Counted from the first letter of the stretch, positions 7,912-17,157 are shown. The stretch is 64,000 nucleotides of DNA from Prevotella sp. E15-22 (GCF_023204875.1 NZ_CP096247.1:124001-188000); one strand, 5' to 3'. Numbers and translations are program-made. The notes: a model not told the origin generated them from the sequence alone.

Positions 7912-8451
7912 TCATCTTGTTTTAATGATTCTATAGAGTTTTTTGCGTATCCGACTCAGTTGCGAGCCGACAGTAGAGGGATTGGATCCAATGACAAAGG
8001 CAATGTCGGCGAGACTCATCTCGTCGTAATAGAACATGCTCACCACGGTCTGTTCGTGTGGCGGCAACTCAGTCAGGGCCTGTTCCAGCTGTTGGATGGT
8101 CTGCTCGTTCTGTGGTGCTTCGTCAGGCTCCTCCATCGCGTCAATGTCCAGACGAGTGTCATCCATATAAACAATGGTGGGCTTCTTGCCTCTGACAAAG
8201 TTGAGCGACTCGTGATAGGCAATGCTTTTAAGCCATGTGGCAAGCGATGCCTGCTGGGGAGAAAACCTTTCGATGCTGTTCAGGGCCTTGACGAACACAT
8301 CCTGATAGACCTCTTCAGCATCTTCACGACACGGCACGATGCGTTGTATCATACGATACACGGCAGGGCCGTAGGTCGTAAACAGCTGTTGACAGGCAGC
8401 AGGCTGGTGCTGCCGAAGATCGTGAATCAGGTCCTTGGTTCCTTGTTCCAT
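7912..8451 (-). CDS. ECF RNA polymerase sigma factor
   Basis: 179 residues, typical of ECF sigma-70 proteins. Region 2 is at about 20-85 (DAEEVYQDVFVKALNSIERF, then ASLATWLKSIAYHESLNFVR). Region 4 is at about 120-175 (LTELPPHEQTVVSMFYYDEMSLADIA, SRIRKKLYRII), with the helix-turn-helix in the latter. It would direct RNA polymerase to its own promoters when released by the anti-sigma protein encoded 3 nt downstream. First gene of a three-gene operon running to 4358. No clear TAnnTTTG promoter is seen just upstream, which would fit transcription from a promoter read by the ECF factor itself, though I cannot point to one. Confidence 0.92.
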   Translation of the reverse strand: MEQGTKDLIHDLRQHQPAACQQLFTTYGPAVYRMIQRIVPCREDAEEVYQDVFVKALNSIERFSPQQASLATWLKSIAYHESLNFVRGKKPTIVYMDDTRLDIDAMEEPDEAPQNEQTIQQLEQALTELPPHEQTVVSMFYYDEMSLADIAFVIGSNPSTVGSQLSRIRKKLYRIIKTR

Positions 8452-8527
8452 TTTGGCTTTGTCTTCTACTTATAGATACACACAAGTTGAAGAATTATTG
8501 CAATTTCTCGGAACTTTTTTAAATAAA

Positions 8528-10093
8528 TTAAAATCCAAAACCGCCGAAGCCGCCTCCAAAACCTCCGAAACCACCTCCAAAGCCGCCAAACTGTGGCGCT
8601 TTAATTTCCTTGGGTTCCTGGATGCGTGGCAGCCAGTCTTTGTCGAAGCGGGCGATGTTGCGATCGAGGAACGACAGGCGGTCGGCCAGCCATTGCTTCA
8701 GGATTTTTATCTCTTCATCATACGACTGCACGCGATAGGCTGCAAACCAACTAATCATATTGCCACCACCAAAGCCAGGGAACTGGCCCATCTGGAATTG
8801 TCCCATCTGGGGCATCTCACCCATAGGGAACTGGCCCATCTGTGGGAACTGGCCTATCTGTGGCATTTCACCCATTTGTGGGAATCCGCCAAAGCCTCCA
8901 AAGCCTCCAGGGGCGGTTTGGTCGTTGGAGCCTAAAAGCTCTGGGTATGTCTCGAAATGGTGGTCGAGGCAGGGAGCCAGCAGTTTGGCATGACGGTCGA
9001 TATAGGCGTTGATGGCCTTGTTGCTCAGCACTGATTTCCTGAGTGCCTGATAGCGCACCTTGATGGCCTTGCGGAAGGCTGGGTCCTGTAACAGTCGCTG
9101 CCAGAAGGCTGGGGTGGGGTTGGTGTTGCCACCCTCGAAGCACCAGGCCTCGATGTTGTTGGCGTTGCAAAAATTGCAGTTGCCATAAGCCAGGTTATAG
9201 TCCCACACAGGTCCTGCCACCAACTTGCCGCCAGTGCCGTCGGCGTGCATCTTCTCCTTATAGAAATAGGCACTTCGCTTATAGCCGTCGGCATTCAGAC
9301 TCAGTTCTGTGTGGATGAAATAGTCGACGAACGACGCCACATCGATATAGCGCGCATAGCCGCGTTTGGGGTCGGCGAAATAGTCTGACTGGATGACCTG
9401 CTCCACCGTGTCGACGAAGCTCTGGATATAGTCCATCTGCTCCTGTTGTAGGTTCTTTTTCTTGGGATAGATGCACGACCACGTGATCTGACTGGTCATG
9501 ATGCCGTCGCCGATGCCTGGCACCTTCGATGTGAAGGTGGCGTCGTCTTCGTTGAACGTGTCGATGCGCAGCAGATAGCCGCCAGTGATGTCGCGCCCCT
9601 TGGTGTCGCTCTTCTTCAGCTTACTGATGTTTACACGCTGCTCCCCTCGCTTGATGGCCTCCGAGAGGATATAGATGCCGCGATACTCGCCGTTGAGCGT
9701 GAGTTCCACCATGCGTGTGCGTGGGCCCCAATGACCCATGTCGCGCCACAGTTGGAAGGCCAGGGGGTCGCGTACTGCCGATACGTCATTATAGGGCGCC
9801 AGCAACACCCAGTCGCTGTGGGCTGGCATGCCCATCAGGGGTGCATCCACCTCGTTGCCATCGTCGTCGCGCAGTTCAATGGTGTATTTCTTCTGGTTGA
9901 ACGACAGCGAACTGTTGCCACGCAACTTAATGCCGATGGGACCGTCGTAGTGGCCGGCCTTCATGTGGGCCGTCACCTTACGCTGGGCGTTGAGGGGTGT
10001 GTCAACGTTGATGGTGATCATCTCAACATCGTTCTTGCCGTGCATCATGGCGGCACAGAACGCGAAAAACATGGTTATTAGAAGTCTTGTCAT
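8528..10093 (-). CDS. Secreted CotH-family protein with Gly/Phe tail
   Basis: 521 residues with a signal peptide (about 1-19). The CotH kinase-like domain spans about 25-400: KLRGNSSLSFNQKKYTIEL, HSDWVLLAPYNDVSAVRDPLAFQL, GEYRGIYILSEAIKRGEQRV and the metal-site strand GPVWDYNLAYGNC. CotH domains are atypical protein kinases, and in Bacteroidota secreted versions are common with unknown substrates. Two low-complexity regions are unusual: about residues 405-440 are repeats of the form QMGEMP/QMGQFP, and the last 18 residues are almost only glycine and phenylalanine (GGFGGGFGGF). The gene lies between the Omp28 terminator and the sigma operon and seems to be transcribed alone. No convincing promoter was found in the 150 nt upstream. 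Confidence 0.88.
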   Translation of the reverse strand: MTRLLITMFFAFCAAMMHGKNDVEMITINVDTPLNAQRKVTAHMKAGHYDGPIGIKLRGNSSLSFNQKKYTIELRDDDGNEVDAPLMGMPAHSDWVLLAPYNDVSAVRDPLAFQLWRDMGHWGPRTRMVELTLNGEYRGIYILSEAIKRGEQRVNISKLKKSDTKGRDITGGYLLRIDTFNEDDATFTSKVPGIGDGIMTSQITWSCIYPKKKNLQQEQMDYIQSFVDTVEQVIQSDYFADPKRGYARYIDVASFVDYFIHTELSLNADGYKRSAYFYKEKMHADGTGGKLVAGPVWDYNLAYGNCNFCNANNIEAWCFEGGNTNPTPAFWQRLLQDPAFRKAIKVRYQALRKSVLSNKAINAYIDRHAKLLAPCLDHHFETYPELLGSNDQTAPGGFGGFGGFPQMGEMPQIGQFPQMGQFPMGEMPQMGQFQMGQFPGFGGGNMISWFAAYRVQSYDEEIKILKQWLADRLSFLDRNIARFDKDWLPRIQEPKEIKAPQFGGFGGGFGGFGGGFGGFGF

Positions 10094-10195
10094 TTAGAGA
10101 AATATTTATAGTCCTATCTATCAGACATGCTCTTGACCCTTAATGTCAATTTTGGCCTATGATGATTTAGCGTTTTTTAACGAAGTGATACGAAA

Positions 10196-10230
10196 ACAAA
10201 AAGTCCCCGTCTGTGATTGCAGACGGAGAC
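10196..10230 (-). terminator. Terminator of the TlpA-Omp28 operon
   Basis: On the minus strand GTCTCCGTCTG - CAATCA - CAGACGGGGAC forms an 11-bp stem with one G-U pair and is followed by a T-rich run. It lies 25 nt after the stop of the Omp28 gene and separates it from the CotH gene. Confidence 0.8.
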
Positions 10231-10254
10231 TCTATGATGATGTTTAAGTGCGCA

Positions 10255-12504
10255 TTAGCGAATCACGACCTTGCGGGTGGTACCGTTGCTCATCTTGATG
10301 ACGTTCATACCCTTGACAGGAGCAGAGAGACGCTTGCCGTCGAGGGTGTAGAAACCTTCAACCTGAGAAGAGGCAGTCTCGATGGTCTCGATACCAGAGG
10401 GATCGGCCACCTCAATCTTTGTCTTGGCAGCATTGGCAATCTTCTTGTTCTGGTCAACAACCAGAGCAATGACATAGAGCTGGTCGCTCTGCAGGGCGTT
10501 CTTCAGTGTGGTCTTGACAGGCAGGGTGAGAGTGTACTCCACTTCTTTCTTCTCGCCAGCGGCCAGGTTGCCCAAAGCGGGAGCCTTGTTGCTGCCACCG
10601 ACATATGAACTGCAGAGGGCTACATCGTTGAATACCCAACCTGTGATGCTGCTCTTGCCGTGCTTGCCGCCAGTGCCAAATATGGAGAGGTCGGCAGGCA
10701 ACTGACTGGCATTGTACTGATAATAGTAGTTAGCTTGGTTCCATGCAGAGCCAGTGCCTGTGAGTCCGTCGCCGATAACCACAAATTCCAGGGTGAACTT
10801 CGAGTTGTCAACCAGGGCCTCTACCTCGGCCTTGGCCTCAACGGTGGTCAGGTCGGCATCAGCAGTACCACTCACGTTGACCTTAGCCAGTGCAGGGACG
10901 GCCATCTCGGCGGCAAAGTCGTCGAGAATGCTCTCGTTGGTGCCATAGTAGGGGTCCATCTCAGCACCACGGTTGATGCGGCATGAGGGGGCACCTTCGA
11001 AACTGATGGATGCATAGGCATTGGGGGCGATATACATGGCGTCGCTGCTGTTGTACTGGTGCAGACCGATGCCTACGAAACGGTCGCCATAAGCCTTGCG
11101 CAGGTTCTCCATGCCAATGAGACCACGAGGACACCAGCCACAGGCGGTGCCAGTGAACTCCTCGACAACAACGTTGCGGTTAACAAGTTCTGGCAGAGTG
11201 TAGAGCGTGAACTTAGCGCCTACATCGGCTTTGCTGTTGGCATTGCCGTTCACCTTGGTGATATTGAATGTCTTGACCTTAGAGCCAGCAGTAGCATCAG
11301 CAGGAATGGTGATAGAGATTGTTCCTGTGGCGTTGAACTGGATGGGTGCAGTGAGGTTCACATGCTGCTCGGCACTGGGTACGCCATCGGTGGTGATGGT
11401 ATAGTCGATGCTGCTAAGAGCTGTGCCACCTGCATTCGTGATGGCCACATTGGCTGTTGTTGATTCACCCAGGATTGTATAGAGGGGACCGAAGTCGGCT
11501 GCTGTGGCTGTGTTGTCGGCAAACTCGCCTTCAAGCAGAACCTGCAGGAAGAGGCTGCCGAAGCCCTGACCGTACATGTCAGACCATTGAGTAACGGCCT
11601 GGTCGGTTCTGATAATCAGGGCATTGGGTGCATCGCTGCCAGTGGTCAGGATGGGATACTGGTCGTTCTGCGTGTTGGCTTTGACGATGGTGAACGAATA
11701 GCCTACATAGACGCCTCCTTCAGGGATGGCATAAGGTGTTAGGTCCACCTCGATATTGTCGCTTCCAATCTTACTGTCTGGCACGTTGACAATCTGCAGG
11801 GTGTTGCTCTCGTTGATGGCTGAGGGCAGACTGGATGCCAGCCATACCTTGGTGTCGGTGGCATTCTGAGCTACCAAACCAAAGCGTACGGCCTTGATGG
11901 TCTTGCCAGCGGCCACGGCGTGGTTGCCAGGGATGAAGATGGCACAGTGGTAGGTGTCGGTAGCTCTGACACCTAAGCCTGCCTTCTCTGTGTCGTTATT
12001 GACATAGCCCCACCAGTTCTGCTGCACATTGCTTTCAGCATACTTGTAGTTGACGGTTAGCGTGCGGCAAACAGAACCAGCAAAACCTTGGTAGTCCATT
12101 GCTTTATAGGTGACGATGCACTCGCCATAACTCTCAGGAACCCACTCGGTCTGAATGCTCTTAGTTTGGCCTGTAGCGAGTGTGGCCTTTTCACTGGGCT
12201 CATAGGTGCCAGTGGTATTGTAAACCTGACAATTGGTGGGGAAACACAGTTGCAATGAGCCATTGTCAATCTTGGTGATAGTGGCTTCGATAGCCAGTTG
12301 GCTGCCTTCGTTGGCACTGACGTTTTTGACAGAGATGCCTGGCAACAGGCTGATACCGCCAAAGCCATCATCTTCGGCCTCTGTACAGGTGATAGTCACT
12401 CCGTCTTCGAGAACATTGCCGTTCTTGTCAGTGAAGACGTACTGCTGCGCTGCTGCCGAGAGGGTCAGCAGACACAACGAAAAGAAAGTAAATAACTTCT
12501 TCAT
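10255..12504 (-). CDS. Omp28-related outer-membrane protein with sorting tail
   Basis: 749 residues from the ATG at 12504; a longer upstream frame exists but lacks any signal peptide. The start chosen gives a clear signal peptide (MKKLFTFFSLCLLTLSAAA). The central and C-terminal region from about 495 carries the Omp28 domain, including VVEEFTGTACGWCPRG with a thioredoxin-like CGWC, and GIGLHQYNSSD. The last 30 residues (YTLDGKRLSAPVKGMNVIKM, then TTRKVVIR) are a secretion-sorting type C-terminus common on exported Prevotella proteins. Role: extracytoplasmic, with no defined reaction. It is last in an operon with a shorter Omp28 lipoprotein (16-nt gap), a DUF6029 barrel and a TlpA thioredoxin, which suggests thiol chemistry at the outer membrane. 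Confidence 0.85.
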   Translation of the reverse strand: MKKLFTFFSLCLLTLSAAAQQYVFTDKNGNVLEDGVTITCTEAEDDGFGGISLLPGISVKNVSANEGSQLAIEATITKIDNGSLQLCFPTNCQVYNTTGTYEPSEKATLATGQTKSIQTEWVPESYGECIVTYKAMDYQGFAGSVCRTLTVNYKYAESNVQQNWWGYVNNDTEKAGLGVRATDTYHCAIFIPGNHAVAAGKTIKAVRFGLVAQNATDTKVWLASSLPSAINESNTLQIVNVPDSKIGSDNIEVDLTPYAIPEGGVYVGYSFTIVKANTQNDQYPILTTGSDAPNALIIRTDQAVTQWSDMYGQGFGSLFLQVLLEGEFADNTATAADFGPLYTILGESTTANVAITNAGGTALSSIDYTITTDGVPSAEQHVNLTAPIQFNATGTISITIPADATAGSKVKTFNITKVNGNANSKADVGAKFTLYTLPELVNRNVVVEEFTGTACGWCPRGLIGMENLRKAYGDRFVGIGLHQYNSSDAMYIAPNAYASISFEGAPSCRINRGAEMDPYYGTNESILDDFAAEMAVPALAKVNVSGTADADLTTVEAKAEVEALVDNSKFTLEFVVIGDGLTGTGSAWNQANYYYQYNASQLPADLSIFGTGGKHGKSSITGWVFNDVALCSSYVGGSNKAPALGNLAAGEKKEVEYTLTLPVKTTLKNALQSDQLYVIALVVDQNKKIANAAKTKIEVADPSGIETIETASSQVEGFYTLDGKRLSAPVKGMNVIKMSNGTTRKVVIR

Positions 12505-12520
12505 AAACGTTTGTTTTTTA

Positions 12521-13321
12521 TTATAAGTTGACTTTTGTTTTGACTGCTTGCTCCACACCGTTATCGCTATAGACGAAAGCCACGATGCTGAGGTGGGCAG
12601 GGTTCCATTTGCCGTCGGAGGGAATCGCGTAGGTGTAGGTCTGTGTCTTGGGCTTGTCGGCGTCAAGACTCAGTTCCTGGCCCCAGTGGCCGTTGACGGC
12701 ATCACGCAGCACGTGGTTATGAATGTAGTTCTTGTCGTTGATGGTCACGTTGTCATCGTCGATGGGGTCGTGTCGCGTTTGCATGGCAACGATACTGTCT
12801 TCGAGTATCCATACCTGCAGTTTTCCGTTGTACGTATCGCCAAGACTCGTCTCTGTGACGTTGATGGTGATCTGTCTTTCTGTGAGGGTGGCGGCAAGAC
12901 TCATGTCGATGGTTGAAGGTTTTTTCATCTCCTCTCTGACCTGAGTCGTCCAGTCGGTATAGTTCACGGGTCCGTGACGGTTGATGAGACCCACAGGCTG
13001 GTATTCCAGCGACCAGTGGTTATAGTACTCGTCGCCCAGGTCGGTGGCCAGTCCAAGGATGGTGGCATTGCCCTTGAATCCTAAGGGACCGCTGTGAATG
13101 CCCACGGCAATGACGCTATCAGGATAGGTTTCCTGCAACTGTTCGATGACCTCGGTGCCTCGGGGGCAGTTGACGCATTTCTGACCAGTGAAGTCCTCCA
13201 GCAGGACGCAGCGCTTCACGCTCTCTGGCTCAACATAGATGAGTCGGTCGTTTTCGTCGATGTGGTCGCAGGCTGCAAAGAGGAGGCAGATGAGACTTGA
13301 AAAAAATATCTTGGATTTCAT
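12521..13321 (-). CDS. Omp28-family lipoprotein
   Basis: 266 residues. The N-terminus ends in a lipobox, LLFAAC, with cysteine 18 as the likely lipid site. An Omp28 domain follows, with CVLLEDFTGQKCVNCPRGTEV, where the CVNC pair resembles a thioredoxin-type CxxC, and VGIHSGPLGFKG. It is thus a shorter relative of the downstream protein, without the sorting tail. Location: periplasmic leaflet or surface of the outer membrane. Gaps to both neighbours are 6 and 16 nt, so it is certainly co-transcribed. The function is unknown, but a redox-active CxxC next to a TlpA thioredoxin in the same operon points to an electron-transfer or disulfide role, which is inference. Confidence 0.85.
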   Translation of the reverse strand: MKSKIFFSSLICLLFAACDHIDENDRLIYVEPESVKRCVLLEDFTGQKCVNCPRGTEVIEQLQETYPDSVIAVGIHSGPLGFKGNATILGLATDLGDEYYNHWSLEYQPVGLINRHGPVNYTDWTTQVREEMKKPSTIDMSLAATLTERQITINVTETSLGDTYNGKLQVWILEDSIVAMQTRHDPIDDDNVTINDKNYIHNHVLRDAVNGHWGQELSLDADKPKTQTYTYAIPSDGKWNPAHLSIVAFVYSDNGVEQAVKTKVNL

Positions 13322-13327
13322 TTTTGC

Positions 13328-14905
13328 TTAGAAATTATAGTTGTACGAAAGGGTGAAACCTTTGGTGGCAGGCACATAGCGGCAGACGCCTCCTGAACAG
13401 TTGTAGCCGGCACGCGTGCGACCGTAGCCCAGTTGGATGCGGTGCGACTCGAGGTTATAGGTCAACTGTCCCTGATAGTAATGCGTCTTGGTGTCGCCGT
13501 GGTTCCACAGGTCGCTGGCAGTAATCATCCAATGGGGAGCCAGCGAGAGCTCGGCCAAGGCAAAGGCCCAGTCTTTCTGATCTTGACGGGTGGAGAGGTA
13601 TTGCAACTCAGTGCGTAACTTGGTGGTGCGAGCCAGCTGGAACATAGCATCGGCCACGAAGATGTTAGAGTGAATCATATCGCCCTCGCCTTCGACAACG
13701 GTCTTGTTGTAGCGCTGGTTCATGTACATGAGGTTGAGTTTGATGTCGCTGGTCAGTCGACGCGACAACTGGATGTTAAGGTCCTGATAGTAGGTGGCGT
13801 CGCCCCATTTGAGCCAGGCATTCTGAATGGCACGCACGTATGAGTAGTTCAACTTGACGTTCATACCATATTTGCCGCCTAGTGCAGATTTGCGCTTGAA
13901 GTTATAGCCAATCTCGCCCTGATAGGCCCATTCGCCCGTGGCCAACTGTGTGGCATAGGGATAGAGAGCGGCAAGAGCGTAGGTGTGGTCGAGGGTGAAG
14001 GCAGGCAGGTGATTGATGAACATCGAAGTGCCCAAACGGCTGCGCTGACTGCGGAACGACATGTTGTCGCTGCGCTTGGCCTGGAGCAGGACGCTCAATC
14101 CTTTCTTGGAGTAGGAGCCTGAGAGCATGGCTACATGACCCTTGGCATAAGAGTAGTTATTGTCGAACGAGGGGTCTTGCGTCTTCTGGGCATACTCGGC
14201 CAGAAGGCCCCACGCTCCTTTGTTTAAATTAGTGCGCACATCCCATGCGTTGACGAACTTAGGCAGGTTCAGACGATGGGTGGGGTCCACGAAGATATCT
14301 TCGTCCTTTTCGTACTTGTTGACCCATGAGGCACCAAGACTCAAACGGGTGTCGTGTTGCTGAAGAGAGGGAACCCACTCGTCAAGACTCACCTCGGCAT
14401 CGGCACCAGAGACGAGTCCGCCATCCCATTTCCAATAGTGACGCTGCTTGCCCGAGAGGACTTTGAGAGTGAGGCCGTTCATAGGCTTCACCACAATGCG
14501 GCCGCCAAGGAGTGAGTTGTCGATGCCCAGCGAGCGCTCTTCATAGCTGCGCAGGATGAAGCCTGAACCAAACTGCTCGTAGAATGTGCCAGCGGTCAGT
14601 TCCACCTTGTTGAACTTACCTTTCACCCAGAAGTGGGGCACACCCCATCCTTTGAAGTCGTTCTCGAATCCAGGCAGCGGATGCTCCATATATTCGAAAC
14701 GGGTGCCTGCGTCCACATACTGACTCTGTAGCAGTACGTCGGCATAGGTGTTGGTCATGAAATCGTCGTTACTGGTGGCATCATCCTTGTTCTGTGTAGA
14801 CAGTAGCATATCGCTCTGTATGCTTCCAGAGACGGTGACGTCCTGTTGGGCCTGTATGGTTAATGCATTGGCGACGATAATAATAGTTAAGTAGAATCTC
14901 TTCAT
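13328..14905 (-). CDS. DUF6029 outer-membrane barrel-like protein
   Basis: 525 residues with a signal peptide (MKRFYLTIIIVANALTIQAQ). The body is rich in alternating aromatic and polar strands and ends in aromatic residues (LSYNYNF), as expected for an outer-membrane beta-barrel. Recognisable segments are WGVPHFWVKGKFNKVELTAG and FYEQFGSGFILRSYEERSLG, typical of the DUF6029 family of Bacteroidales. No function is established. Second in the operon, 5 nt from tlpA and 6 nt from the Omp28 lipoprotein gene. The close packing with redox-type proteins suggests that all four act together in the envelope, perhaps with the barrel as the channel. Confidence 0.8.
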   Translation of the reverse strand: MKRFYLTIIIVANALTIQAQQDVTVSGSIQSDMLLSTQNKDDATSNDDFMTNTYADVLLQSQYVDAGTRFEYMEHPLPGFENDFKGWGVPHFWVKGKFNKVELTAGTFYEQFGSGFILRSYEERSLGIDNSLLGGRIVVKPMNGLTLKVLSGKQRHYWKWDGGLVSGADAEVSLDEWVPSLQQHDTRLSLGASWVNKYEKDEDIFVDPTHRLNLPKFVNAWDVRTNLNKGAWGLLAEYAQKTQDPSFDNNYSYAKGHVAMLSGSYSKKGLSVLLQAKRSDNMSFRSQRSRLGTSMFINHLPAFTLDHTYALAALYPYATQLATGEWAYQGEIGYNFKRKSALGGKYGMNVKLNYSYVRAIQNAWLKWGDATYYQDLNIQLSRRLTSDIKLNLMYMNQRYNKTVVEGEGDMIHSNIFVADAMFQLARTTKLRTELQYLSTRQDQKDWAFALAELSLAPHWMITASDLWNHGDTKTHYYQGQLTYNLESHRIQLGYGRTRAGYNCSGGVCRYVPATKGFTLSYNYNF

Positions 14906-14910
14906 GTTCT

Positions 14911-15402
14911 TTATTTTGTGAGCTCTCGTACCTTATTAATAAGTTCCTCCTCGGCTCCGTCTGTATAGCCATTGTGTCGGTAGACAATGTTACCCTTGCC
15001 GTCGCACACCACCACAAAGGGAATCATCTGTGCACCCAGGGCCTTGCGGAAGTCGCTGTTGGGGTCGAGCAGCACGTCATACTCCCAGCCGTGGTTACTC
15101 ACCAATGGCTTCACCTTCTGGATGTTCTGTGCCTGGTCAATGGAAACGGCGAATATTTTTACGCCTGTCTCATCCTGCCAGTCGGCATACACCTCATTGA
15201 TAGCATCGAGCTCGCGATTGCAGGGCTTGCACCAGGTGGCAAAAAAGTCGATGATAAATGGTTTGCCGTTGTTCGACAATGTGTCTGTTTTGATGGTTTG
15301 TCCGTCCATGGTTTTCAGGGTGACAGCAGGCAACTGTGCCATTGCTGATTGTGAAAAACTCAAAAGAACAACCATCATGAGATGGAAAACAATCTTTTTC
15401 AT
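14911..15402 (-). CDS. TlpA/ResA-like periplasmic thioredoxin
   Basis: 163 residues from the ATG at 15402; an upstream in-frame ATG would spoil the signal peptide. Signal peptide MKKIVFHLMMVVLLSFSQSAMA. A thioredoxin fold follows with FFATWCKPCNREL, giving the CKPC active site at about residues 59-62, and the cis-proline segment AQMIPFVVVCDG. TlpA/ResA-type proteins reduce or exchange disulfides outside the cytoplasm, often in cytochrome c maturation or on specific client proteins. Here the likely clients are the two CxxC-bearing Omp28 proteins of the same operon. First gene after a clear minus-strand promoter. Confidence 0.9.
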   Translation of the reverse strand: MKKIVFHLMMVVLLSFSQSAMAQLPAVTLKTMDGQTIKTDTLSNNGKPFIIDFFATWCKPCNRELDAINEVYADWQDETGVKIFAVSIDQAQNIQKVKPLVSNHGWEYDVLLDPNSDFRKALGAQMIPFVVVCDGKGNIVYRHNGYTDGAEEELINKVRELTK

Positions 15403-15429
15403 ACCTTGCTTAGTTTCTATTTTGGGTGA

Positions 15430-15461
15430 CAAAGGTATACATTCTTTTCTTAACAGCCAAA
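15430..15461 (-). promoter_or_regulatory. Promoter of the TlpA-Omp28 operon
   Basis: Read on the minus strand: TTTG (15461-15458), 20 nt, TACCTTTG (15437-15430). This is a full match to the -33/-7 consensus with the usual spacing, 28 nt before the tlpA start. Confidence 0.8.
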
Positions 15462-15608
15462 TAATTTCTGTAGAAAATACACTAATTTGTAAACTCTACA
15501 TGGCAAATATGTTTCAGTTTGATAAAAAATACCATGTTTTTGTGATAATAAATCACGGCATCACAATATAATTATACATTTATTATTCGGTGGTTACAAC
15601 TTTTTTGC

Positions 15609-15616
15609 TACCTTTG
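15609..15616 (+). promoter_or_regulatory. -7 box of the DASS transporter gene
   Basis: TACCTTTG followed by GCAGCC, about 40 nt before the ATG. No TTG is found at the expected distance upstream, so the -33 element is weak. Confidence 0.6.
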
Positions 15617-15657
15617 CAGCCGTTAATTAAAAACCATTAAGATTAGATATTATTAAT

Positions 15658-17157
15658 ATGCTAAGTAATTACAGGGGTCTACACCTAGTAGAGGCGGCCA
15701 GAAACTTCCGCCACTCATACAAGTACGGCGATGCAGCCATACGTGTTTTCAAGATTGCATTGGTGGCTTTAGTCACTTTGTTGCTTTGGAATATGCCTGC
15801 CGAATGGTATGGTATTCAAAATCTGACTGTTATCCAGCAGCGAGTCATCGCCATCTTTGCTTTTGCCACGTTGATGTGGATTTTAGAAATCGTTTCTTCA
15901 TGGGCTACTTCAGTAGCGGTTATCGTATTGATGCTGCTCTTCTGCTCCGACAGTGGTATACTACCGATGGTCAATGAAGAGGAGGTGGGACCTTTACTTT
16001 CTTATAAAGGTGTGATGGCCACGTTTGCCGACCCTGTTATCATGCTGTTTATCGGTGGTTTTATTCTGGCTATTGCTGCCACGAAGACTGGACTCGACGC
16101 ACAGTTGGCTAAGGTGCTTTTGAAACCCTTTGGCACAAAGAGTGAGATGGTGTTGCTGGGCTTCCTGCTCATCACGGGTCTGTTCTCTATGTTCGTGTCG
16201 AACACTGCCACGGCTGCCATGATGCTGACCTTCCTGACACCCGTGTTCCGTCAGTTGCCACCCGAGGGAAAAGGACGTGTGGCCTTGGCACTGAGTATTC
16301 CTATCGCAGCTAACTTGGGTGGTATGGGTACGCCAATCGGCACGCCTCCTAATACCATCGCCCTGAAATACCTGAACGACCCTGAAGGTCTGAACCTGGG
16401 TTTGGGCTTCGGACAGTGGATGATGTTCATGTTCCCCTTGGTGATTGTCCTGCTGTTTGTCAGCTGGTGGATTCTGAAAAAGATGTTCCCCTTCAGTCAG
16501 AAGACCATCGAACTGAAGATTGATGGTGAGATGAAGAAGGACACTCATTCGTATATTGTTATCGTTACTTTCTTCGTAACGGTGCTGCTGTGGTTGCTTG
16601 ACCGCTTTACGGGCATCAACTCATATACCGTGGCAATGATTCCTTTCTGTGTGTTTGCACTGACGGGCGTCATCAACAAGCGCGACCTTGAGCAGGTGAA
16701 CTGGAGTGTTATCTGGATGGTTGCCGGTGGCTTTGCCCTGGGCTATGGCCTGAACAAGTCGGGACTGGCCGAGAACGCCGTTGAGAGTATTCCTTTCGGA
16801 ACCTTCTCGCCTGTGCTCATCCTGATCCTCGGCGGTATCATCTGCTACATGCTGAGTAACTTTATCTCAAATTCTGCCACTGCAGCCCTGCTGATGCCTA
16901 TTCTGGCCATTGTCTGTGGTGCCATGGGTGATAAACTGGCTCCTATCGGTGGTACGCCCACCGTCCTCATAGGTGTGGCTATCGCTGCCTCAAGTGCTAT
17001 GATTCTGCCCATCTCTACACCGCCAAATGCATTGGCCTTCTCTACCAACTTGGTTCAGCAGAAGGATATGGCTAAGATTGGTATTATCATGGGTATCATC
17101 TCAATGGTACTGGGCTTTGGCTTGGTCTATCTGATGGGCGTGATGGGTGCAATTTAG
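15658..17157 (+). CDS. DASS/SLC13-family sodium:anion symporter
   Basis: 499 residues with about 11-12 membrane segments. The paired signatures of the divalent anion:sodium symporters are present: SNTATAAMM with a following NLGGMGTPIGTPPN in the first half, and SNFISNSATAALLMP with STPPNALAF in the second. These SNT-type and TPPN motifs bind sodium and the substrate carboxylates. The family imports C4-dicarboxylates, citrate or sulfate in the inner membrane; the exact substrate cannot be read from the sequence. It is a single gene with its own -7 box. The downstream gap contains a large palindrome that overlaps the promoter of the M16 gene. Confidence 0.9.
   Translation: MLSNYRGLHLVEAARNFRHSYKYGDAAIRVFKIALVALVTLLLWNMPAEWYGIQNLTVIQQRVIAIFAFATLMWILEIVSSWATSVAVIVLMLLFCSDSGILPMVNEEEVGPLLSYKGVMATFADPVIMLFIGGFILAIAATKTGLDAQLAKVLLKPFGTKSEMVLLGFLLITGLFSMFVSNTATAAMMLTFLTPVFRQLPPEGKGRVALALSIPIAANLGGMGTPIGTPPNTIALKYLNDPEGLNLGLGFGQWMMFMFPLVIVLLFVSWWILKKMFPFSQKTIELKIDGEMKKDTHSYIVIVTFFVTVLLWLLDRFTGINSYTVAMIPFCVFALTGVINKRDLEQVNWSVIWMVAGGFALGYGLNKSGLAENAVESIPFGTFSPVLILILGGIICYMLSNFISNSATAALLMPILAIVCGAMGDKLAPIGGTPTVLIGVAIAASSAMILPISTPPNALAFSTNLVQQKDMAKIGIIMGIISMVLGFGLVYLMGVMGAI

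Noticed and set aside
12505..12666. N-terminal extension of the long Omp28 protein
   Set aside because: The added 54 residues are Pro/Thr/Ser-rich, overlap the preceding gene and would bury a good signal peptide.
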